A stretch of DNA of 27,261 bases from an uncultured Erysipelotrichales bacterium (GTDB lineage Bacteria; Bacillota_I; Bacilli_A; Erysipelotrichales; Coprobacillaceae): positions 1-27,261 of the forward strand of contig CAJUJC010000012.1 of NCBI GenBank assembly GCA_910586805.1, given 5' to 3'. A program made the position numbers and the translations under genes. Each line of letters begins with the position of its first letter. Within the stretch, counting starts at the first letter, position 1. The notes below the pieces were generated by a model, which made no database searches, was not told where the DNA came from, and saw only the letters and a list, made by a program, of their open reading frames with translations. This document shows positions 7,584 to 14,957 of the stretch, one piece after another.

Positions 7584-7745
7584 CTACTCATTTAAATGTT
7601 CTCCATGAGAAGCGACAAGATTCTTATACCAAGCATAAGAATCTTTTTTACTTCTTTTTAGAGTTCTATTTCCTTCATTATCTCTATCAACATAGATAAA
7701 AACATAACGTTTTTTCATTTCTTCTGTTGTAAATGATATACAATT
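7584..7745 (-). pseudogene. 3' end of a GH1 (6-phospho-beta-glucosidase) gene, copy B
   Basis: One open frame on the minus strand reads ISFTTEEMKKRYVFIYVD, then RDNEGNRTLKRSKKDSYAWY, then KNLVASHGEHLNE and a stop. This is the standard last 50 residues of GH1 6-phospho-beta-glucosidases, including the KRYGFIYVD and KRSKKxSxxWYK blocks. The rest of the enzyme (about 420 residues, with both catalytic glutamates) is missing and there is no start or SD. The upstream frame closes within the gap before the glpK stop. It is in one frame, so less decayed than copy A at 137-272. It probably persists as the 3' untranslated region and terminator of glpK. Confidence 0.78.
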
Positions 7746-7770
7746 TTAACAAGAAAAATAATTTTATCTT

Positions 7771-9255
7771 TTATTTAAACACCCTTGTTGCTTCAATAGC
7801 TTTTAACCATCCCTGATAATTTTTTTTTCTTTCCTCTTGACTCATCATAGGATAATATGTTTGAGCAATAGAATGAAGTTCTTTAATACTCTCTTTATTT
7901 TTCCAAAAACCAACAGCTAACCCTGCCAAATATGCAGCACCTAAAGCTGTTGTTTCTTTAACTCTAGGGATCATAATATCTGTTTTTAACATATCACTTT
8001 GAAATTGCATTAAGAATTGATTAGCAGTTGCTCCACCATCAACAAACAAATGATCTAATTGAATATGAGATTCTTCTTTCATTGTTTCAATCACATCTTT
8101 ACTTTGATAAGCAATAGACTCTAATGCAGCACGTACAATATGCTCTTTCTTTGTCCCTCGTGTTAATCCAAACATCGTTCCTCTTACATCATTGTCCCAA
8201 TAAGGAGTTCCTAAGCCAACAAAGGCAGGTACAAGATAAACGCCATCATTATTTTTTAATGATTTAGCCATAGCTTCACTAACAGACACATCACTAAACA
8301 ATTGTAATCCATCTCTTAACCATTGCATAACACTTCCTGCGACAAACACTGATCCCTCTAATGCATAAGTAACTTTTCCATCAAGTCCCCATGCAATTGT
8401 TGTCAGTAATCCATTTTTTGATTGAACAGCTTTTTCTCCAGTATTCATCAACATGAAACATCCTGTTCCATATGTATTTTTAACATCTCCATCTTCAAAA
8501 CAAGTTTGTCCAAATAACGATGCCTGTTGATCACCAGCAATTCCACATATAGGTGCTTTGAAATGTAAACCTGTCAACAAAGTTTCATCACTATAACCAT
8601 AGATACATGAAGAATCTTTGACTTCTGGTAACATTGAAACTGGTATACCAAACAATTCTAATAAATCTTCATCCCATTTCAAATCATAAATATTATAAAG
8701 TAATGTTCTTGAAGCATTTGTATAGTCTGTCACATGGACTTTCCCACCTGTTAATTTCCATACCAGCCATGTATCAATCGTTCCAAATAGTAAATGATCA
8801 ATACTTGTAGGTTTGACATATTCTAAAATCCATTTAATCTTACTAGCACTAAAATAAGGATTGATTAATAATCCTGTTTTCTTTTGTATAAATTCACTAT
8901 AACCTTTATGAATTAAATCATTACAAATATCTTGTGATTGTCTTGATTGCCAAACAATGGCATTGTAAATAGGTTCACCTGTTATCTTATCCCAAACAAC
9001 AGTTGTCTCTCTTTGATTCGTTATCCCAATACCTTTAATTTGTTCAGGCTTAATATCATTTTCAATAAATAAAGCTTGAACAACTTCTACAACTGACTGC
9101 CATATCTCCTTCGCATTATGTTCAACCCAACCAGGTTGAGGAAATATTTGTGTAAATTCTCTTTGAGACACATATCTTAAATTACCTTTTTTATCAAATA
9201 AAATAGCTCTTGTGCTCGTTGTTCCTTGATCAATAGATAAAATAAATTCTTCCAT
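7771..9255 (-). CDS. glpK: glycerol kinase
   Basis: A 494-residue FGGY-family kinase that phosphorylates glycerol to sn-glycerol 3-phosphate with ATP in the cytoplasm. It begins with the phosphate-binding motif SIDQGTTSTRAILFD. It has the substrate-region block TNQRETTVVWDK (79-90), NTYGTGCFMLMNTGEK, the signature GSVFVAGSVMQWLRDGL and a C-terminal FVDGGATANQFLMQF adenosine-site motif. Length matches the family. The segment before GIAGDQQ (about 222-240) does not show the HxF loop carrying the PTS-phosphorylated histidine of enterococcal and Bacillus enzymes; it looks more like the enterobacterial form (alignment by eye). The SD is GGAGG, about 11 nt upstream. No glpF, glpO or glpD lies next to it. 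Confidence 0.97.
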   Translation of the reverse strand: MEEFILSIDQGTTSTRAILFDKKGNLRYVSQREFTQIFPQPGWVEHNAKEIWQSVVEVVQALFIENDIKPEQIKGIGITNQRETTVVWDKITGEPIYNAIVWQSRQSQDICNDLIHKGYSEFIQKKTGLLINPYFSASKIKWILEYVKPTSIDHLLFGTIDTWLVWKLTGGKVHVTDYTNASRTLLYNIYDLKWDEDLLELFGIPVSMLPEVKDSSCIYGYSDETLLTGLHFKAPICGIAGDQQASLFGQTCFEDGDVKNTYGTGCFMLMNTGEKAVQSKNGLLTTIAWGLDGKVTYALEGSVFVAGSVMQWLRDGLQLFSDVSVSEAMAKSLKNNDGVYLVPAFVGLGTPYWDNDVRGTMFGLTRGTKKEHIVRAALESIAYQSKDVIETMKEESHIQLDHLFVDGGATANQFLMQFQSDMLKTDIMIPRVKETTALGAAYLAGLAVGFWKNKESIKELHSIAQTYYPMMSQEERKKNYQGWLKAIEATRVFK

Positions 9256-9278
9256 AATTATTTTTTCCTCCTTATTCT

Positions 9279-9307
9279 ATTATATCAACATTTATCTCTT
9301 ACGTCAT
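9279..9307 (-). promoter_or_regulatory. glpK promoter
   Basis: Minus strand: ATGACG (9302-9307), 17 nt, TATAAT (9279-9284), about 24 nt upstream of the glpK start. I see no cre site in the 9256-9412 gap. Confidence 0.6.
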
Positions 9308-9349
9308 GAAATACCTCATTTTTATTCATATATATTTAAAGCACATAAA

Positions 9350-9378
9350 TTGTATTTTCATACATTGTGTTTTATAAT
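9350..9378 (+). promoter_or_regulatory. promoter of the DUF2871 gene
   Basis: TTGTAT (9350-9355), 17 nt, TATAAT (9373-9378), followed by AGGAG at 9401-9405, seven bases before the ATG. It is divergent from the glpK promoter. Confidence 0.65.
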
Positions 9379-9412
9379 AATTAAAAATTTAAAATAAAGT
9401 AGGAGAATATAT

Positions 9413-9829
9413 ATGAAAAAAACAATTAATCTTTCTTTTATGTATGCTATATTTGCAATGATTGGAGGTGTTTTTTACCGTGAGTTTACAAAACTCATAG
9501 ATTTTGAAGGAAGAACAGCATTATCTTTTATCCATGTCCATTTCTTTTTATTAGGAATGGTTATGATGTTAATTGTCACACTTTTTATTTCAAAATTTCA
9601 AATTCAAGAATCAAAAAAATATAAATCATTTATGATTATATATAATATTGGTGTTTGTTTAACATCTCTTATGTTTTTTATAAGAGGTATTATTCAAGCA
9701 AGTGAAATAATAATCAGTCGTGCTATTAATGCTTCTATTTCAGGCATTGCAGGGATAGGACATATATTTATAGGTATAGGAATTATTCTTTTTTTCTTAA
9801 TACTGAAAGAACAAATCAAAGAAAATTAA
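9413..9829 (+). CDS. DUF2871 family integral membrane protein
   Basis: A 138-residue protein with four predicted membrane segments (about 8-22, 40-60, 75-92 and 108-130). The His pair in FIHVHFFLLGM, the RGIIQ block and the ISGIAGIGHI motif near the end match my memory of the Firmicute family DUF2871, whose function is unknown. The conserved membrane His residues recall haem or metal ligands, but that is only a suggestion. It is a single-gene transcript with its own near-consensus promoter and terminator. Its neighbours do not point to a function. Confidence 0.75.
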   Translation: MKKTINLSFMYAIFAMIGGVFYREFTKLIDFEGRTALSFIHVHFFLLGMVMMLIVTLFISKFQIQESKKYKSFMIIYNIGVCLTSLMFFIRGIIQASEIIISRAINASISGIAGIGHIFIGIGIILFFLILKEQIKEN

Positions 9830-9855
9830 AACAACTTCATAAAGTTGTTTTTAAT
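9830..9855 (+). terminator. intrinsic terminator of the DUF2871 gene
   Basis: Stem AACAACTT/AAGTTGTT (9830-9837 with 9842-9849), tetraloop CATA, then TTTTAATTT. Confidence 0.8.
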
Positions 9856-9883
9856 TTAAAAAAACAGTTTATTGAAACTGTTT
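9853..9883 (-). terminator. intrinsic terminator of the aroD operon
   Basis: Minus strand: stem AAACAGTTT/AAACTGTTT (9875-9883 with 9862-9870), 4-nt loop, then a T run. The hairpin includes the last codons and stop of the Gx-transporter gene. It converges with the DUF2871 terminator. Confidence 0.8.
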
Positions 9884-10378
9884 TTTATCAACTCTCTTTA
9901 ATATTTGAATAGCACACATTCCTGTTAATATTCCTGTTGGAATAGATGATGCCATTAATATAAAAACATATGACATAATTGCAGGTTGTGCATAAAAGAT
10001 AGATACAACTGCAACTTGTCCAATATTATGAAAAACAGCAGCCATAATAGAAGTTGAAATCATTGGTAATGATGTCAATTTCTTCACAATAGCTAAAGCT
10101 ATACTACTTAAAAACACACCACCACAACTAATAAAGAAAGGCATTTGTCCAAATAGTCCTGTCAACAAACCAGAAACAACAACTCTGAAAATATTAACAA
10201 CAAACATTTCTTTTACACCATAAAATTCTATCACAACTAATGAAATAATATTCGCTAAACCTAATTTCATTCCTAAAGGTAGTGGTAAATGTAACATAGC
10301 TTCAATACTATGTAAAACAATTGCTATTGCACTTAATAATGCCATAAATACCATTTTCTGTGTTTTATTGTTTCTCAT
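9869..10378 (-). CDS. Gx transporter family / Hpre_diP_synt_I membrane protein
   Basis: A 169-residue integral membrane protein with about five hydrophobic segments. The N-terminal block LPLPLGMKLGLANIISL followed by a VxNIFRVxVSGLLTGLF-like stretch is typical of the Pfam family named heptaprenyl diphosphate synthase component I, also annotated as Gx transporter. These resemble the S components of ECF vitamin transporters and are often misnamed as synthase subunits. The substrate is unknown. No NusG/Gx-domain or synthase partner is adjacent. The start has GGAGAG nine bases upstream and overlaps the HD gene by 14 nt. It is the last gene of the aroD operon. Confidence 0.82.
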   Translation of the reverse strand: MRNNKTQKMVFMALLSAIAIVLHSIEAMLHLPLPLGMKLGLANIISLVVIEFYGVKEMFVVNIFRVVVSGLLTGLFGQMPFFISCGGVFLSSIALAIVKKLTSLPMISTSIMAAVFHNIGQVAVVSIFYAQPAIMSYVFILMASSIPTGILTGMCAIQILKRVDKKQFQ

Positions 10379-11147
10379 AGGCTCTCCTTTCTATATATTC
10401 CAATGCTTTTTGTTTTAAAATAAGATATTTTTTCTTTGTCTCTTCATCAAGAGGAGACAATCTATCAAAAGAACGATGTATCCAATTATTTTCTTTTATA
10501 AAATTAATACTTTCACTATAATGCAAATCATAAATAAATGCAATATAAGATAGCCACATATCTAAAGATGTTTTCCTATTCGGTGCATAAACAAGTTGTT
10601 GATTAAACATTTGTTGATAAACAGCATCACTAATAACACAAAGATTGACCTCATCAATAGACTTGAAAAGAATATCTTCTATTCTCTCTTCTTCCTTAAC
10701 TCTAAAATTATCCAATTTATCTGCATCTCGTATTAAATGAATAAACAAAAGTTCTCTCTCATCAAAACCTTCATCAATTTTATATTTGTTATGTTGTTCA
10801 ATTGCATTTTTAATCACATTATCATAACAGTCATCTTCAATAAATAATCTTATCATCCCTTTATCAAACAACAATTGACTTGAAAACAGTGCATGGTCTA
10901 TTGTCTTGTAATCTGCAAAACTTTCATATCTTATCCACTGTTCAAAACGTCCAATATCATGTAACAAAGCAATTAACGAAGCAAGATTTTTATCTTCTTG
11001 AGTGAGATAAAGTTTATCACATAAGTATTCGCTACATTTTATCACTTCATAAGTATGAATAATTTTCAAACGAATGGAAGGAATCGTTACATCATAATGT
11101 GATATATATTCTTGAAATACTTTTTTTGCCTTTGATAAATCAATCAT
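10365..11147 (-). CDS. HD-domain phosphohydrolase
   Basis: A 260-residue cytoplasmic protein of the metal-dependent HD superfamily. The metal ligands are visible in order: His31 (IIHTYEV), His63-Asp64 (LLHDIGRFEQ), His85 (IDHALFSS), and an Asp in IRDADKLDN. The family hydrolyses phosphate esters or nucleotides; the substrate cannot be told from sequence. It overlaps aroD by 8 nt at its start and the Gx-transporter gene by 14 nt at its end, so it is translationally coupled to both. The SD GAGG lies about 11 bases before the ATG. Confidence 0.85.
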   Translation of the reverse strand: MIDLSKAKKVFQEYISHYDVTIPSIRLKIIHTYEVIKCSEYLCDKLYLTQEDKNLASLIALLHDIGRFEQWIRYESFADYKTIDHALFSSQLLFDKGMIRLFIEDDCYDNVIKNAIEQHNKYKIDEGFDERELLFIHLIRDADKLDNFRVKEEERIEDILFKSIDEVNLCVISDAVYQQMFNQQLVYAPNRKTSLDMWLSYIAFIYDLHYSESINFIKENNWIHRSFDRLSPLDEETKKKYLILKQKALEYIERRAYEKQ

Positions 11148-11889
11148 TATGTATCGCCTCTAATATTATATTTATATCTTCAACATCCACTTGCCCTGGA
11201 GCTGAAGATTTTCCAGCACTTGCAAATGTAACACAAGAACCTGTTAATTCCCCTATCAAACGAGAAATCTTTCCAAGATGTCCCATAGACATAGTGATTA
11301 AAGGTTTATTTAATTTTTCAGACATTTCCATAGTGACATTTAATAAACGAATGACATCTTTATAAGTTTGAGGCATAACTGCAATCTTTAATATATCTCC
11401 ATTTAAAATTTCCATTTTTTCTAAAACACTTTTTATCTCTAAATCATTAGGTGTAGATGTAAAATCATGATAAGATAAAATCACTTTTTTATTATTTTTA
11501 TGAATCATATCAACCAATTGATAAACAAGTTGATTACCACTCATGACTTCTATATCAATCATATCTACATCACTGCAACAAACAGTTTCAATTAACTTCA
11601 TATATTCATCATCACTTAATTGAACTTGTCCCCCTTCTTTTAAAGAACGATATGTAAACAATATAGGTTTGTTAGTTATTTTTTTTATTTCTTTTAATAA
11701 AGAAATAACTTTTGAAGGATCATAAATATTTTCATAGAAATCTATTCTTAATTCAATGAAATCATAAATATATGAAGAGAATGAAGAAATTTGTTGTAAG
11801 ATTTCTTCATTTATTTTTCCTACAACTGGTAAACAAATTTTAGGTTTTCCCTCACCTATCTTTATATTTTTCACAATACAAGTTTTCAT
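11140..11889 (-). CDS. aroD: type I 3-dehydroquinate dehydratase
   Basis: A 249-residue enzyme of the shikimate pathway that converts 3-dehydroquinate to 3-dehydroshikimate through a Schiff base. The type I catalytic residues are present: Glu46/Arg48 (IELRID), Arg81, His141 in SYHDF, the Schiff-base Lys168 in LKIAV, Arg210 and the C-terminal SAPGQ block (229-233). The SD AAGGAGA lies inside the last codons of the hydrolase gene, six bases before the ATG. No other shikimate gene is in the window, so aroD sits apart from an aro cluster here and is coupled to a hydrolase and an HD protein. Confidence 0.97.
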   Translation of the reverse strand: MKTCIVKNIKIGEGKPKICLPVVGKINEEILQQISSFSSYIYDFIELRIDFYENIYDPSKVISLLKEIKKITNKPILFTYRSLKEGGQVQLSDDEYMKLIETVCCSDVDMIDIEVMSGNQLVYQLVDMIHKNNKKVILSYHDFTSTPNDLEIKSVLEKMEILNGDILKIAVMPQTYKDVIRLLNVTMEMSEKLNKPLITMSMGHLGKISRLIGELTGSCVTFASAGKSSAPGQVDVEDINIILEAIHND

Positions 11890-11890
11890 T

Positions 11891-12574
11891 TTATGTCTCC
11901 TTATGACAAGTATTTAAAAATAATTTTATTTCTTTTATCGTTACATTAAAATAATCTCTTAACAAGAAATGATTTGCATTATCAATAATTTTAACAACAC
12001 TATAAATAAGATGTTTCTTTATATTCATTGTATCAACTTCTTTAATCATATCATTTTCTCCTGCCAATACCAAGACAGGAATTTTTATTTTTTCTAAATC
12101 TTTATATTCAATAAAAGGCTCTGTTTCCATGAGTTTAATAAGTTGAAAAGTACGTCTTGCTTGAGGGTGATATAAACAAAATGGTAACAAACATAACATT
12201 TGTAGATAATCAAAAAAACGGTACATTGGTTTAATCATTTGAGGTTTGGTATTAGTACCAATCACAATCATATTTTGAATTCTTACATCATTCATCCCCA
12301 ACAACAATGAAACAATTCCCCCATCACTAAAACCTATCAAGTCATAAGCTTCAATTTTTAATTCATCTATAACATTTAAAACATCCTTCATCATTTGTTG
12401 ATAAGAGAGTTCTCCTTGTTTTATTGATTTTCCATGATAACGTGAGTCTATTAATATCATTTGATATCCTTTTAATTCATGAATCATTTCATCAAAAATA
12501 TGATGATCTTCTCCATTTCCATGTAAGCATACAATAGGATAGCCACTACCTACCACTTTATAATAAATATCCAT
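11891..12574 (-). CDS. alpha/beta hydrolase
   Basis: About 227 residues with a complete alpha/beta-hydrolase catalytic set: oxyanion-hole HGNGE (18-22), nucleophile Ser83 in GFSDGG, acid Asp175 in AGENDM and base His202 in NANHFL. A short lid is inserted at about 115-150. The substrate is unknown; the family includes esterases, lactonases and C-C hydrolases. I choose ATG 12574 because GGGTGA is just upstream; the GTG at 12584 sits at the edge of the same SD. It is the first gene of the aroD operon, with a one-base gap to aroD. Confidence 0.85.
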   Translation of the reverse strand: MDIYYKVVGSGYPIVCLHGNGEDHHIFDEMIHELKGYQMILIDSRYHGKSIKQGELSYQQMMKDVLNVIDELKIEAYDLIGFSDGGIVSLLLGMNDVRIQNMIVIGTNTKPQMIKPMYRFFDYLQMLCLLPFCLYHPQARRTFQLIKLMETEPFIEYKDLEKIKIPVLVLAGENDMIKEVDTMNIKKHLIYSVVKIIDNANHFLLRDYFNVTIKEIKLFLNTCHKET

Positions 12575-12597
12575 TTTATCACCCACTCTTGTCTTAC

Positions 12598-12626
12598 ATT
12601 ATATCAATTCTATCATGTATCATCAA
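12598..12626 (-). promoter_or_regulatory. promoter of the hydrolase-aroD operon
   Basis: Minus strand: TTGATG (12621-12626), 17 nt, TATAAT (12598-12603) with an extended TGn. A second overlapping candidate upstream reads TTGACA, 17 nt, TGATAG. Confidence 0.65.
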
Positions 12627-12680
12627 ATATTTTGTCAAATATTGCCGAGGAAATAAAAAGATGCTTTGTATTTTGGTGTA

Positions 12681-12720
12681 TAAAAAAGGAATAGCTATCT
12701 TATAATGATCTACCCCTTTT
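12681..12720 (-). terminator. intrinsic terminator after the frameshifted gene
   Basis: Minus strand: 10-bp stem AAAGGGGTAG/CTATTCCTTT (two G-U pairs; 12710-12719 with 12685-12694), 15-nt loop, then TTT. It is weaker on the plus strand. Confidence 0.6.
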
Positions 12721-12752
12721 TCTCTACTCTCACTTTATAACCCAATAAAACT

Positions 12753-13245
12753 TTACAAAGACTCATCAACTGAATTGTAGGTAAATAATACCTTATCACT
12801 TGCTGAAAAAACTTTCAAATCTTCTATTCTTTTATTTCCATCAATAACAATGACTTCAAAAACATAATCTTTCTTTTCAGGAATGATATGTTGATCTTTT
12901 CCATTCACTTTATATTCAATACGTGCTACTAACTTATCATTCCCATATACTATATAAGTTCCTTTCCCATTAGCATATTCTTCATACATATTTATTGAAG
13001 CATCTTTACGAGATGGAGCACCAAAGATAAAAGCATTATTCTTCAAACCCATTAAACAATATTCATTTTCCTTATTTTTATACAATATCCATATAAAAAT
13101 CATTAACATCTTTACATTCAATTAATGTACTCGCCTCTTTATCATATTTTTGTATACTTGAAATATCTATTGAATCATTTCTAAAGAAAATAATCATTCC
13201 AAATATAAGCAGGACTAACCCTAAAATCAAATATATTTTTTTCAT
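12753..13245 (-). pseudogene. frameshifted membrane-anchored hypothetical protein
   Basis: An ATG at 13245 starts MKKIYLILGLVLLIFGMIIF, a signal-anchor helix, and continues to residue 55 (FYMDIV), where a stop falls at 13078. The next frame is open across that point and carries on as YKNKENEYCLMGLKNN to a stop at 12753. One base lost or gained near 13070-13086, next to a run of five A's, would join them into a protein of about 164 residues. I do not recognise the family. The fold after the anchor looks beta-rich. The SD is weak. It could be a real frameshift mutation, programmed slippage or a sequencing error. Confidence 0.7.
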
Positions 13246-13571
13246 AATTTTCTTTGCTTTTACTATACAAGTAAAAACATTCCTCCTTCTAAAATATTGC
13301 TATATCACCATACAGTCCATTTTTAATAATATATGTCATAACTTATTAATACTATTTTAATCATTATTTTATTCTTAATGAATTACTATAGTATAAACTT
13401 AACCAGTTAACATATTATCACTTTAAATAAACTGTTAGTTTTACCTTGTTTGCTATGGACTTTTATGAAATATGGACAAAACATTTTTTTCAATTTTATA
13501 AAAACTAGCTAGGAGAAGTTACTAACAATAACTCTATATTGTGTTTTGTCAAAATATTATTGAAGAGGTAG
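13246..13571 (-). other. intergenic region, no supported gene
   Basis: About 330 bases without a convincing gene. It holds a strong SD-like AGAAGGAGGA at 13281-13290 (minus) that leads only to a 5-codon ORF. It also has the inverted repeat TTAAC-TG-GTTAA at about 13399-13410, part of an element shared with the protease promoter region. I see no clear -35/-10 pair for the frameshifted gene. Confidence 0.5.
13391..13413. repeat. element copy 1 shared by two upstream regions
   Basis: Plus strand GTATA-AA-CTTAACCA-GTTAACAT. It resembles GTATA-CTTAACCA-ACTGACAT at 14958-14978 (18 of 21 aligned positions after removing two bases). Each copy lies about 130-165 nt upstream of a minus-strand start, 13245 and 14829 respectively. 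Confidence 0.35.
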
Positions 13572-13600
13572 AAAATAACTTCAAAATTTGAAGTTATTTT
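13572..13600 (-). terminator. intrinsic terminator after the protease unit
   Basis: Perfect 14-bp stem (13572-13585 with 13587-13600). The arms are symmetric with terminal AAAA/TTTT, so it could act in both directions. It lies 8 bases after the stop at 13609. Confidence 0.75.
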
Positions 13601-13608
13601 CCTACATA

Positions 13609-14304
13609 CTATTTATTTAATTCTCTAAATTCATTTATATCCATATCTTTAATAAAATCTTCAACTGTATGATGTTGCTGTTCAACAATAACTTTTCTTC
13701 CATAATTATCCTTTTTTTCAAGAGTAATAGTGTCTTGTGCTAAATCACCAATCAATAAATTCAATTTATTATTATTAACCTCTATCATATATGGTTGAAA
13801 AGCAGAATAATACAAGTCAAAAAATTCATCATAATTCAAATAGAGAATATACTCTTTATTAAAATCAGGCTCCATGTATTTTGGAGAAGCAATATCTACA
13901 TAATTAACATTATCGCTATTGACAATCTCTTCTCCATGAAGAATACCACTATCGTTATAAAAAATTCTTGTTGAATACTCCATATTTATTTTAATATTAG
14001 TTGTATCTAAATCTCCATTTATGAATTCATTTATTTTGAAATTATAAATCTTTCCTAAAGTTTGACCATATGGATTTTCTTTAGATAAATCATTGTCATC
14101 TCTATGCATATTCCATTCTTTGTCAAATGATTCAAAATTTCCCTTAACTATCATTTTTGAATTTTCTTTTGCTTCCTGAATATCCTTAACAACAATAAAA
14201 TCTTTGAAAAAACCAAATTTTATTTCTCGATTTCTTGAAAATTCAAAAGCAACAACTGCAATGACCAACACTACAATTAAACCAATAAGTGTTTTCTTTT
14301 TCAC
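13609..14304 (-). CDS. membrane-anchored hypothetical protein
   Basis: 231 residues with an N-terminal signal anchor (about 5-20, LIGLIVVLVIAVVAF) and a soluble extracytoplasmic domain. The pattern of SKMIVKGNFE, then KINEFINGD, then KEYILYL recalls a widespread Firmicute class of secreted proteins (IVxGxV ... xVxExLKGD ... EYLLFL) without assigned function. The start is GTG at 14304, with AAGGAG about 11 bases upstream. It is in the same frame as the protease gene and only five codons after its stop. It forms a two-gene unit with the protease, ends in a strong hairpin, and may be a partner, inhibitor or substrate of the protease; that is inference. Confidence 0.7.
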   Translation of the reverse strand: MKKKTLIGLIVVLVIAVVAFEFSRNREIKFGFFKDFIVVKDIQEAKENSKMIVKGNFESFDKEWNMHRDDNDLSKENPYGQTLGKIYNFKINEFINGDLDTTNIKINMEYSTRIFYNDSGILHGEEIVNSDNVNYVDIASPKYMEPDFNKEYILYLNYDEFFDLYYSAFQPYMIEVNNNKLNLLIGDLAQDTITLEKKDNYGRKVIVEQQHHTVEDFIKDMDINEFRELNK

Positions 14305-14319
14305 AATATATTCAACTCC

Positions 14320-14829
14320 TTATTTATATTTTGCATTAACTCCATTTTTTTCATCAGTTTGTGGAGTATATATTTTACTTCTATCTCTATAATGTGACAT
14401 CAGTGCACTAGAAGAAGAAACATGAGCAAGCCCTATAGCATGTCCTATTTCATGGGCCGCAGTACTACGAGCCCAATTTGACTTTGAAAAATGAGAAGTA
14501 TTAGAATTAAGATACATTGTAAACTTTGTTAATTCTCCCCAAATATTAATTGAATCAAAATATGTTATACCCAAGTCATCGCTCCCACCTATATTAGTGC
14601 ATCCCATTGAATTTAATGCATTTGACATAATGTAAAAATTAAAACCACACACTTTCCAACTTGCCATCGCTTGCTCCCATTCAGTTTTATATTTAGTACT
14701 AGTAAATTTATACGAAACTGACTTAAATGGAAGTTTATGCTTATGAAGTACATATGCATCCACTCTATTTATTGATAAAAACATTCCTAAAATAACACCT
14801 ATTATTAATAATTTTCTACATGTTTTCAA
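14320..14829 (-). CDS. secreted matrixin-like zinc metalloprotease
   Basis: 169 residues. A signal peptide (about 1-25, hydrophobic core LLIIGVILGMFLSI, probable cut after VDA) leads to a small catalytic domain with the metzincin motif AAHEIGHAIGLAH: His126, Glu127, His130, His136. A Met-turn-like Met144 (SALMSHY) follows. The short spacing and HExGHxxGLxH motif fit the M10 matrixin group. There is no visible pro-domain Cys switch. The start codon is TTG at 14829, with GGAGG eight bases upstream; no ATG fits that SD. Transcription should start near 14870 from a consensus promoter, with a cre site between promoter and SD, so CcpA repression is likely. It is exported and may process peptides or surface proteins. 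Confidence 0.85.
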   Translation of the reverse strand: MKTCRKLLIIGVILGMFLSINRVDAYVLHKHKLPFKSVSYKFTSTKYKTEWEQAMASWKVCGFNFYIMSNALNSMGCTNIGGSDDLGITYFDSINIWGELTKFTMYLNSNTSHFSKSNWARSTAAHEIGHAIGLAHVSSSSALMSHYRDRSKIYTPQTDEKNGVNAKYK

Positions 14830-14849
14830 ATATATAACCTCCTTTTTGA

Positions 14850-14864
14850 ATGAAAGCGCTTTCT
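14850..14864 (-). promoter_or_regulatory. cre site (CcpA operator)
   Basis: ATGAAAGCGCTTTCT fits the catabolite-response consensus WTGNAANCGNWNNCW at every position and contains the palindrome GAAAGCGCTTTC. It is centred about 13 nt downstream of the predicted transcription start, a position expected for roadblock repression. Confidence 0.85.
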
Positions 14865-14876
14865 TTTTACACTTTT

Positions 14877-14905
14877 ATTATACATGATTGATACTATCAT
14901 GTCAA
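14877..14905 (-). promoter_or_regulatory. consensus sigma-A promoter of the protease unit
   Basis: Minus strand: TTGACA (14900-14905), exactly 17 nt, TATAAT (14877-14882), a perfect match to consensus. The spacer contains the palindrome TGATA-C-TATCA (14889-14899) and an overlapping CATGAT/ATCATG pair (14883-14888, 14896-14901), a candidate repressor operator. Confidence 0.85.
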
Positions 14906-14957
14906 TTAATATTACCAAAGTAATGTAATTTTAAAAAATTATTATTTTATATACTTT

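Noticed and set aside
13263..13290. Strong SD (AGAAGGAGGA) followed by a 5-codon ORF (MFLLV) on the minus strand, considered as a leader peptide
   Set aside because: The SD is only about two bases from the ATG, too close for efficient initiation, and no regulated downstream hairpin is visible.
13293..13343. 16-codon minus-strand ORF (MTYIIKNGLYGDIAIF) ending just before the SD-like sequence
   Set aside because: No SD of its own and no recognisable peptide features; expected by chance in AT-rich DNA.
13454..13507. 17-codon plus-strand ORF starting MDFYEIW
   Set aside because: No SD, no promoter and no export or bacteriocin-like features.
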